Positions 47,217-57,130 of a stretch of DNA of 64,000 nucleotides are shown piece after piece; within the stretch, counting starts at the first letter, position 1, and each line of letters starts with the position of its first letter. Origin of the DNA: Laccaria trichodermophora (taxonomy: Eukaryota > Basidiomycota > Agaricomycetes > Agaricales > Hydnangiaceae); assembly GCA_018417955.1 (NCBI GenBank), contig JACTVC010000006.1, positions 1,798,001 to 1,862,000 of the forward strand, written 5' to 3'. The notes beneath the pieces are model-generated. The model ran no database searches. It was not told the origin of the DNA and was given only the letters and a program-made list of their open reading frames with translations. A program made the translations under genes and the position numbers.

Positions 47217-48338
47217 TTATTTCGGAGGAAATGAATCAGGTGGAGCTGAATTCAAAGTTTTACTGTGAAAGGGCAAGCTGGAATTGGGCATTTGCGAGGG
47301 AGTTCTCCCTTGATTTGTAGTGGTGTATGGGGAATAGAAAGTGGGCATGTGGTAGCTGTATGGAGTGTAATTTTGGGGAGGGTGGTGCATGAGTGACAGG
47401 TATGGGTTGTAAGGTGGATAAGATGCCGTTGGTGTCGTTGGTGTAGAAGGGGTAAATGGGCCAGAGATGGTTGTCGATGGAAGGATTCGTGAACTCTGTG
47501 GTGTTGGCAAATGCGTTGGAGGCCACGCCGCAGTTGATGAGCGCGAAGGTGTAGTTGCGTAGGTGGAATTAAGAGGGACACCCATGGCAGGTGTGGGAAC
47601 TCCCGTTGCTTCAATGTGACGTTTCTTCACAGGCCGTTGGTTTTCCCTATCACTTGAGGTAACGGCCTTGCCTGCATTTTCCTGCACTGCGGTGGCGGGT
47701 GTGCATTCTGCTATCGTGATTGGAAGAGATAGAGCTACCCACGCTCTTGGGCAGAGGTTGGGGTCCAAAACCTGAGGAACGAGTCAGAGAGTGCGGGGGT
47801 GGATTAAAGTCGGATTGGAGCAGGATGAACAAGAGTGAGGGAGGGGTATGGCGCAACCCAGGGAAAAAGGGTGCGTATTGCGAACTTGGGGTTGGGTGAT
47901 GCTGGTGGTGTGAGGATCCGCGCAGCCCGTGCTGGCTGACCCTCCTGGCTGTTGGCCTCGGCTGAAGGAGACGGGGCTTGGGTGGTAGCTGTAGTCGTCT
48001 GGAGGGGAATGGCTCTGGGGGAACAGCTGCGCCTCTGTCCAATCTGGATTGCTGCTTGTGTGAGCCAGAGGTGTGATCGTTGGAGATGGGGTGGATGCCA
48101 TGGGAATTGGGGGCTGTGGAACAGACATTGGGTGAGAGATACAATCAAGCTGGAATGCGCCATGAATGGAGGGACAGCGGTGGCAACGAGTGAGGACTTA
48201 CAGAGGCTTCAATTTTGCATCTTTCCTACACTTGGGCCGCCCAGGTATGTCGTCATTGTCGCCATTGTCGTCCCCTTCGCTGATATCGTCCATCTTACCT
48301 GGGATGTTACCTGAAAAGTTGAGGGTTCTTGCCATCAT
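47217..48338 (-). CDS. Proline-rich hypothetical protein with two or more introns
   Basis: A plausible first exon starts near 48338 (MMARTLNFSGNIPG, then an acidic GDDNGDNDDIPGRPKCRKDA). An intron GTAAGTCC...CCACAG (about 48205-48122) follows. The next exon is Pro/Ser-rich (PPIPMASTPSPTITPL). The last exon begins near 47770 (LDPNLCPRAWVALSLP), contains a basic RPVKKRHIEA, and continues with proline- and tyrosine-rich low complexity (PPYNPYLSLMHHPPQNYTPY) to TAA at 47217. I do not recognise a domain. The proline/tyrosine-rich style resembles the tail of the passenger gene at 44617. The exon joins are inferred from splice signals only. Confidence 0.5.
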
Positions 48339-49259
48339 GCTTGGGGTGGAAATCAACAGGGACATAAAAGTGGACGGTGGTACAGATACTTAATACTGAG
48401 AATTTATGTGGATTCGGTCACGTGCGCTTGGGATTCCACCTGCTGACACATCTTCTTTGTTTGCGTCCCCGCCCTGCAGCCAAACAGCCGTGCCTCGGGA
48501 TGCCCGCTCGTCGTCGTCGACGCCGCCTGCCCTCTTCCTGCCCTCTTACCTCACCAACGAAGGGTGCGGGGTGCGGACCTGGTCTGCTCCTTGGCCTGGG
48601 AGCTTGGACCCGAGGAGCTTGTCGGCTACATTCTTTAATCTACCCTTTTGTCTACTTGTAGTTAAATAACATGTGTTGTGTACTTCGAATCAATCAATCA
48701 ATCAGAACGTTTGTGAAAGGACGCATGCCTCCTTGCAGCAATGCGCCCTCTTTCTTTTCGTCCCCCTGCTTTCTCATTGTGTCGTCCCAGCCTCCGTGTG
48801 CCTCCTCGACAACTTGGGAGCCCTTTGGTGAGTCTGATAATTTTGGTGAACTTGACCTACCGGCCAGTGCCCTTTTGAGTGCTTAAACAACGGCTGAACT
48901 GGCTGGATATCAGACAGCTGCAGGGCGTGTTGACAGCCGGCTCTGTAACTTTTCGGGATCATACTTGGGCCCAAGTTAAAGAGCTGTTCGTCAGCATTCC
49001 CTGGATGCCACCGATCTGTGTTGTTTTTTTTAAAATCATGATGTAGATCTGGTCTTTATCTTGGTTTTCAACAATTCAAGCATTGCACCACAACTGATTA
49101 TTTTACAATACAGATTACTGTAGCCCAAGAGCACTATGTATGGTACAAGAATGGAAGCAACATTATTAACAGAAAACCTACCATAAGTGTTTAAAGTTCG
49201 AAATATATGTGTATGCTGAGACTTTGTTGAATTTGCGAAGACGCTCACTCGAATCAAGC
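48339..49259. other. No recognised gene
   Basis: Contains short open frames and a TCAA-type simple repeat near 48690. Possibly the promoter region of the proline-rich gene and the tail of the recombinase element. Confidence 0.4.
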
Positions 49260-51389
49260 AGATGGTGACAGGCTGCTGCTCGAGCGTTCGTCGTATGTTC
49301 TGTTCTTACTGCAGCGTCGTCGGCCATGCCTACCACAGATGGTGTCAACAAGTGCAGCGACACCTGTTACAGCAACCGGGTACGCCAATAGGAACGCCTC
49401 ATCGTCCCGACCAAATCTGGCATAGCGAGGAGGTGAGTTTTCGCAGATCATAGACAAATGACTGTCTGATCACCTTTCGTATTCCTTAGCAATCATCTCC
49501 CGCTCTCCTCTTTTAGCACCATGTACCAAACACATCCTTCCCGTGTACCAACCAGATGGCCAATCCTTCAACGGAGGAACACCTTGTGATGGAACACCCT
49601 CATCCCACTGTTCGACCACTTGTCACCAAGCTCGGGGTCCTCTGCGAAGGTTTGGAATCAACGCTCCTGCAATTGGATATGGCGCGGGATGCTCCTTTGA
49701 ATGAGGATGCTTCTTCGCATGAGAGGATGATGCAGGTGCATCTTTCTCATTGGGATTGTTGTTGGATGGCTCTGGGTCTGTGTGAATGTCTGTGTGAATG
49801 ACAGATACATGGTGGGCAGGCCTCGTCAGCTCTGCTCGCATTGCAAGTTCGGTAGTCTCACATGCACGAGGCGCTGTAACTCGTGCATATTCTGATGCAT
49901 GGCATTCTGGGGATGGTGTGGTGTGTGGTGAGTGCGCCCTGATTGCGTTCAGAAGCACCTTGCCCATAAGATTCATGTCACCTAGAGTCACATTTCAAGA
50001 AAGTTGGTGTTCGCCCAGGAAACTCTGCTCTGTATCCAGGCACGTGGGACAGAGCATGTCACAATAACTCTTCTCGTAGCTTTGAAGAGAGTCAATCAGG
50101 TATTTCATTAATGTATCCACCTGGGGAATTCTGACATTTAACCTTTTGAACTGTAGTGGCGTTACGCCAATAAATTTGTGGCTCACCTGCTCGCCCTCTG
50201 CCCACCTGCCTCACCACCGAATGATCGTGAGGGACCACTGCTTCCCAATCGGTGCATGGATGAACCTGTATTGTGCTCCACCACGCCTGAGACAGTGAGT
50301 TGTGAAGTTTTTCACCAGGCCCGCTCCCTGACAGAATTCCGTAAGGAGGCACTGCACCTGGTCGTGGGAGAGCGCTTTCTTTGGATGGAGGATACCGTTC
50401 GGTGCAATGTAAGGAAAGACGTAGTCATCATCTTCGACCTTTTGCCCAATCTTTTGTTCAAGAAGGGCTACCCACACCGGAAGTCAGGAAAACATGTCAA
50501 GCTCACTCAAATCCTGCTTGTAGATATGGTACGTGTTGCCTTTTATAGTCAGAGATGAGAATCGGACATTGATTTGATCTGATTTGTAGAAAAACAGCTC
50601 ACTCTCGAGAGGGCCATCCCATCCTTGCCTCCATTTCGAGATGTTTTGCCAACAATTTTGCACGTTCGTGGTCATCAAGAGAAGTGTCGACCCTCATTTC
50701 TGCACAGCGTTTTTCAGACCACTCCATCACAGCTCGAAGCTCCTCAATTCTCATTGCCTCGGCGTGGTGGCATCCAGCAGCAGCACCCTTTGTGCCACTC
50801 TTATTTTTTATTACCTTCATCAGGCTCTGCACGACTGGCACTCGTCCTGGGCACCCTGTCACCTTGTTTTTTTCTTTGTCGTATGCGTAATCACCTGAAT
50901 ACTTGGTCCCATCCCTGGCTCCCATTCATCTTTGCAATATAGAAGCAGTTCGGAGTTGCACACATACCAGTGGTCCCATAAATCACAAAATGCACCATGA
51001 ATTCCCCATGCTGTGCTCATACCAAGGCCCTCTGTGCAGCACTTTTGGACAAGGAAATATTCGAGAGCCGTGGCAGAGAGCTCGTTTGGGGGGCCATCGA
51101 ATGCACGCGCAAGGATGTCGAGGTCAATTTCTTCGTCATCTGAACTATTCAAGGTAGGCTTGCCTGACTCCCTCTCCTTCTTCTTTTCCTCAACGACCTC
51201 TGCAAGAAACTGTCTTCCGTTCTTGACATATCCCTTATATTTTCGGCGTGTACACGCAGGGTGGCTGTAAGTATCTCGATTGACAGCACTCTGTTTCTGA
51301 AGTGTCTTGAGCTTTGCTGTGGCAACTTTTGTCTTCTTCTTTCCCAGTGCTTTGTTTTTCTTGCCAGTTGTACTTGGTTGCCTTGCCAT
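49260..51389 (-). pseudogene. Crypton-type tyrosine recombinase, decayed
   Basis: The start MARQPSTTGKKNKALGK at 51389 is followed by an SAM-like core-binding region (RRKYKGYVKNGRQFLAEVVE, about 51230). The catalytic domain has FTTHCLRRGGAQYRF (H-x-x-R box, about 50300), then IRW, GRWAEGEQ, and TLMKYLIDSLQSYE with the likely nucleophilic Tyr (about 50095). The C-terminal tail has IPNLRRGPRAW then LKDWPSGWYTG, and DEAFLLAYPVA near 49390. Introns with CAG acceptors fit at about 50113-50178. Damage: a frame change near 50900, a TGG-to-TGA-type stop in the IRWW segment (about 50208), and TGA codons at about 50484, 49992 and 49623 explained by CGA. Fungal Cryptons insert by recombination without target duplication. 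Element ends were not found. Confidence 0.8.
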
Positions 51390-52059
51390 GTAGTTGTAGG
51401 TGGTGTTTGAATATAAGAAGAGATTTTCGTTGCAAGCCTTGCGTTTCAGTATGACGGAGGCATTTCTATTTAAATTGTGGACCTACAAACTTTACCATCA
51501 ATTCTCTCATTTCAAGCAGGACGGAGCTGAAAAGGATACTATATGTTATTATTAAAGCATGTACTAGATATACAAGGTAGGTAGAGTCAATCAATACATG
51601 GAGATACAGGTAAGCTAATGGGAAGAAATGATTTCGGGGCAGAGTCTGTGCTAGAGTATCTCATCTATCATTGTAAGGTCAACGATAGATGGACCTGTAG
51701 TCGAGGTGTCAATGTCATGACCATGGGCTGAAGTATCACCTGTTAGGTCAAAAAAGCCAAGAAATACTGGGGAGCAATTGGATGAGGTTGCTGAGTGCGT
51801 GGAATTAGGCAGCAAGTCGGAGACGGCAAGGCCTGCTGGAGGGATGCTGGGTTGTGGCGTCGAAGGACTGAAATGGCTTGGTCCTGCTGTAGATGATGCA
51901 ATGCCCCCACGGGAAAGGTGCGCCTGAACGGGCAGCACAGATGGGTTGGCGATGCACTTCAGTCACCCATTTTAGGGTACCTGTGAGGTATATGAATTCT
52001 TTGATTTAGGGGACCTCCATGGTACCCATTCCAAGGGTGGTATAAGAGCACATACCAAT

Positions 52060-52200
52060 ACCATGGTACCATGGTATGGAAAACCCATACCATACCAATA
52101 CCATGTTACCATACCATACCATGTCACCTCATACCATACCATGCCATACCATACCATCATACCATACCATACCATACCATCATACCAGGGTGTCTGGGGT
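52060..52200. repeat. (CCATA)n microsatellite, left arm of foldback 4
   Basis: Runs of ACCAT pentamers broken by TACCATGGTA palindromes. Mirror copy at about 57850-57990. Confidence 0.9.
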
Positions 52201-52919
52201 CCTTTTTCAAAATATATAAATTCTTTCTGCAGGCTGCAATACTGGTCCATTGGGTGCCATTTTTTGTGGAAAGCTTCTTGATGTTTTTCCCAAGATTTTA
52301 AGATACAAATGGAGGCTATATAGTCAAATCCATCCTTTGAAAATCAGTTCAAATGAGCTTAATCCCAGCTTTTTCCATGCATCAAAAGCCATTTATTGAT
52401 ACATATCTTTCCCAGTCCTTTCAATTACAATTAGAACAATATTCATCACAAATAAATCAATGCTGCATCAGTATTTGAGAAGCAAAGAAAAGAAAACATT
52501 TTGTGTATTGGCTATAGTCCTGGACCATGCATGATACCATGCATTGCAAACGCATGGACTTGAGCTAAATTATTATCCAACAGCCTAGGCTGAAATATGC
52601 ACTTCAACTAATCAACTACATTAAGTACCCTTCACAGATGATTCATTTCAAAAGCCTGAAATTTGGATTCAAAAAGTGCCATGCTGTTGCTGTCAAAGAA
52701 GTATGTGTATATATTTACTATATGAAAACTACATATGATGGAATCAAAGTATTGTTGTTCTGAGAATTTGACCAAAGTTGTCATTATCAAAATATTTGGT
52801 CCAATCCAAAGTCTTGTCAATTGGAGAGCCAGGGGTACAGATTAAGGAAGCTCCTGTTGGCCATGGCCTCCCAAAACCATGATACTATGTTCAGCCTTAT
52901 TCATATCACATGTGGTATG

Positions 52920-53375
52920 ATAATATCATACCACAACCATTCATACCATACCGCAACTATTCATACCAAACTATGGTATTGCCCCCTCACCATACCATAC
53001 TATGGTATTGCCATCTCACACCATACCATACTATGGTATTGCCATCTCATACCATACCATGGTATTGCCCTCTCACCATACCATACTATGGTATTGCCAT
53101 CTCATACCATACCATGGTATTGCACCCTCACCATACCACACCATGGTATTGCCATCTCATACCATACCATGGTATTGCACCCTCACCATACCACACCATG
53201 GTATTGCCATCTCATACCATACCATGGTATTGCACCCCCATACCATACCATACCATGGTATTGCACCCTCACCATACCATACCATGGTATTGCACCCCCA
53301 TACCATACCATACTATACCATGGTATTGCACCCTTATACCATACCATGGTACTCCACTCCCATACCATACCATGT
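52920..53375. repeat. CCATA / GGTATTGC minisatellite, left arm of foldback 4
   Basis: A 55-bp unit (CATACCATACCATGGTATTG, CACCCTCACC, then the GCCATCT half) occurs twice here and four times in the mirror at 56565-57130. The unit itself contains the palindrome ATACCATGGTAT. False ORFs of 126-223 codons arise from it. Confidence 0.9.
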
Positions 53376-53652
53376 TGTTTGATGTTTAAGGTGCTGTTCT
53401 CAGGATCCAGTGTGAATTTCTAAATATGGAAGGTGTGGCTATGCTAAATGAAAAAGAAATTAATGGGATAGATGCTTAAAATATCACAGGAACCATAATC
53501 TATGCAGAGGAAGGCAGAAAACCCCCATTTCGAAGTTTGTTTACATATATTTACCAATAGCTTTAACCAAAGTAAGGCTACAAAAATTGTAGTGTCCGCT
53601 TTTTTCATTAGAAAAGAGAAGTATGATTAGAAAACTTTGTAGTGTGCGCTTT

Positions 53653-54200
53653 GATGTGCGCACTATTTCCTAATTGGGCCATTTCCTAATTGGGAAAAGC
53701 GTTACACTTTTTTCTGCCACACCTGATGTCAGGCACAGTGCGCATTTAGGTCGGGAACTGTTTCCCACGCTTTTTGGGCCAGAAGAGTTAGTGGCTAGCT
53801 TAGTGTTGTCATTGTTAATGACGATGTGCGCACTATTTCCTAATTGGGCCATTTCCTAATCAGGAAAAGCGTTACACTTTTTTCTGCCACACCTGATGTC
53901 AGGCACAGTGCGCATTTAGGTCGGGAAATATTTCCCACGCTCTTTGGGCCAGAAGAGTTAGTGGCTAGCTTGGTGTTGTCATTGTTAATGACGATGTGCG
54001 CACTATTTCCCAATTGGGCCATTTCCTAATCAGGAAAAGCGTTACACTTTTTTCTGCCACACCTAATGTCAGGCACAGTGCGCATTTAGGTTGGGAACTG
54101 TTTCCCACGCTCTTTGGGCCAGAAGAGTTAGTAGGCTAGCTTAGTTTTGTCACTGTTCATGACGATGTTCGCATATTTCCCAATTAGGAAATTCATTACA
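53653..54200. repeat. 170-bp tandem repeat, three copies plus a fragment, left arm of foldback 4
   Basis: Copies start GATGTGCGCAC at 53653, 53823 and 53993; a partial fourth starts at 54164. Copies differ at a few positions (GAACTGTTT versus GAAATATTT). Mirrored at about 55740-56287 with the same differences in the same order. Confidence 0.9.
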
Positions 54201-54204
54201 TAAT

Positions 54205-54765
54205 ATCAGTTTGTAGTCTCCGCTTTTTTAGACTACAAAAGTTTGTAGTGTGCGCTTTTTTCATTACAAAAGTTTGTAGTCTTCTGCTTGTGTTCACTAC
54301 AGAATTACTAGTGTGCGCTTTTTTAGACTACAAAAGTTTGTAGTGTGCGCTTTTTTCATTACAAAGGTTTGTAGTCTTTTGCTTGTGTTCACTACAAAAT
54401 TACTAGTGTGCGCTTTTTTCATTACAAAAGTTTGTAGTCTTCTGCTTGGGTTCACTACAAAAGTTTGTAGTGTGCGCTTTTTTCATTACAAAGGTTTGTA
54501 GTCTTTTGCTTGTGTTCACTACAAAATTACTAGTGTGCGCTTTTTTCATTACAAAAGTTTGTAGTCTTCTGTTTGGGTTCACTACAAAATTACTACTGTG
54601 CGCTTTTTTCATTACAAAGTTTGTAGTGTGCGCTTTTTGGACTACAAAAGTTTGTAGTGTTCGCTTTTTTCATTACAAAGGCTTGTAGTGTCCGCTTTTT
54701 TCATTATAAAAGTTTGTAGTGTCTGCTTTTTCATTACAAAAGTTTGTGGTCTGCTTATCTTATAT
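54205..54765. repeat. GTAGTGTGCGCTTTTTTCATT array, left arm of foldback 4
   Basis: Units of 30-65 bases built on TTTGTAGTGTGCGC, TTTTTTCATTACAAA and CTTCTGCTTGTGTTCACTAC. Mirrored at about 55175-55735. Close to the GCGGACACTAC arrays of foldbacks 1-3. Confidence 0.9.
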
Positions 54766-56564
54766 ATTATATTGTAGTCTCCTATTATCTATGTAGGTAT
54801 GACCTGATGTTTCAGGCAAACTGACTGCAGCCAAACAGCTGGCAAATCATTCACACTTTGTACTCTCTAAGGAATTACATTCAAGACTAACTATTTGAAA
54901 GGGCAGGTAGTTCAGTCATGTTCTCATCATATTCAACATTCTTTCCATATATCTGGGGACTCAACTATGTCTGAACATAGCCAACCTTGACATGTCCTCT
55001 CTTTCTACTTCATCATTGGGTAGCTGCCACTACCTGCCCTTTCCAATAGTTAGTCTTGAATGTAATTCCTTAGGGAGTACAAAGTGTGAATGATTTGCCA
55101 GCTGTTTGGCTGCAGTCAGTTTGCCTGAAACATCAGGTCATACCTACATAGATAATAGGAGACTACAATATAATATATAAGATAAGCAGACCACAAACTT
55201 TTGTAATGAAAAAGCAGACACTACAAACTTTTATAATGAAAAAAGCGGACACTACAAGCCTTTGTAATGAAAAAAGCGAACACTACAAACTTTTGTAGTC
55301 CAAAAAGCGCACACTACAAACTTTGTAATGAAAAAAGCGCACAGTAGTAATTTTGTAGTGAACCCAAACAGAAGACTACAAACTTTTGTAATGAAAAAAG
55401 CGCACACTAGTAATTTTGTAGTGAACACAAGCAAAAGACTACAAACCTTTGTAATGAAAAAAGCGCACACTACAAACTTTTGTAGTGAACCCAAGCAGAA
55501 GACTACAAACTTTTGTAATGAAAAAAGCGCACACTAGTAATTTTGTAGTGAACACAAGCAAAAGACTACAAACCTTTGTAATGAAAAAAGCGCACACTAC
55601 AAACTTTTGTAGTCTAAAAAAGCGCACACTAGTAATTCTGTAGTGAACACAAGCAGAAGACTACAAACTTTTGTAATGAAAAAAGCGCACACTACAAACT
55701 TTTGTAGTCTAAAAAAGCGGAGACTACAAACTGATATTATGTAATGAATTTCCTAATTGGGAAATATGCGAACATCGTCATGAACAGTGACAAAACTAAG
55801 CTAGCCTACTAACTCTTCTGGCCCAAAGAGCGTGGGAAACAGTTCCCAACCTAAATGCGCACTGTGCCTGACATTAGGTGTGGCAGAAAAAAGTGTAACG
55901 CTTTTCCTGATTAGGAAATGGCCCAATTGGGAAATAGTGCGCACATCGTCATTAACAATGACAACACCAAGCTAGCCACTAACTCTTCTGGCCCAAAGAG
56001 CGTGGGAAATATTTCCCGACCTAAATGCGCACTGTGCCTGACATCAGGTGTGGCAGAAAAAAGTGTAACGCTTTTCCTGATTAGGAAATGGCCCAATTAG
56101 GAAATAGTGCGCACATCGTCATTAACAATGACAACACTAAGCTAGCCACTAACTCTTCTGGCCCAAAAAGCGTGGGAAACAGTTCCCGACCTAAATGCGC
56201 ACTGTGCCTGACATCAGGTGTGGCAGAAAAAAGTGTAACGCTTTTCCCAATTAGGAAATGGCCCAATTAGGAAATAGTGCGCACATCAAAGCGCACACTA
56301 CAAAGTTTTCTAATCATACTTCTCTTTTCTAATGAAAAAAGCGGACACTACAATTTTTGTAGCCTTACTTTGGTTAAAGCTATTGGTAAATATATGTAAA
56401 CAAACTTCGAAATGGGGGTTTTCTGCCTTCCTCTGCATAGATTATGGTTCCTGTGATATTTTAAGCATCTATCCCATTAATTTCTTTTTCATTTAGCATA
56501 GCCACACCTTCCATATTTAGAAATTCACACTGGATCCTGAGAACAGCACCTTAAACATCAAACA

Positions 56565-57130
56565 ACATGGTATGGTATGGGAGTGGAGTACCATGGTATG
56601 GTATAAGGGTGCAATACCATGGTATAGTATGGTATGGTATGGGGGTGCAATACCATGGTATGGTATGGTGAGGGTGCAATACCATGGTATGGTATGGTAT
56701 GGGGGTGCAATACCATGGTATGGTATGAGATGGCAATACCATGGTGTGGTATGGTGAGGGTGCAATACCATGGTATGGTATGAGATGGCAATACCATGGT
56801 GTGGTATGGTGAGGGTGCAATACCATGGTATGGTATGAGATGGCAATACCATGGTGTGGTATGGTGAGGGTGCAATACCATGGTATGGTATGAGATGGCA
56901 ATACCATGGTGTGGTATGGTGAGGGTGCAATACCATGGTATGGTATGAGATGGCAATACCATAGTATGGTATGGTGAGAGGGCAATACCATGGTATGGTA
57001 TGAGATGGCAATACCATAGTATGGTATGGTGTGAGATGGCAATACCATAGTATGGTATGGTGAGGGGGCAATACCATAGTTTGGTATGAATAGTTGCGGT
57101 ATGGTATGAATGGTTGTGGTATGATATTAT
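56565..57130. repeat. GGTATGG / GCAATACC minisatellite, right arm of foldback 4
   Basis: Inverted counterpart of 52920-53375 with two additional 55-bp units. Confidence 0.9.

Noticed and set aside
52821..53423. His/Tyr/Pro-rich ORFs of 126-223 codons in foldback 4
   Set aside because: Translation of CCATA/GGTATTGC repeats in every frame; mirrored in the other arm.
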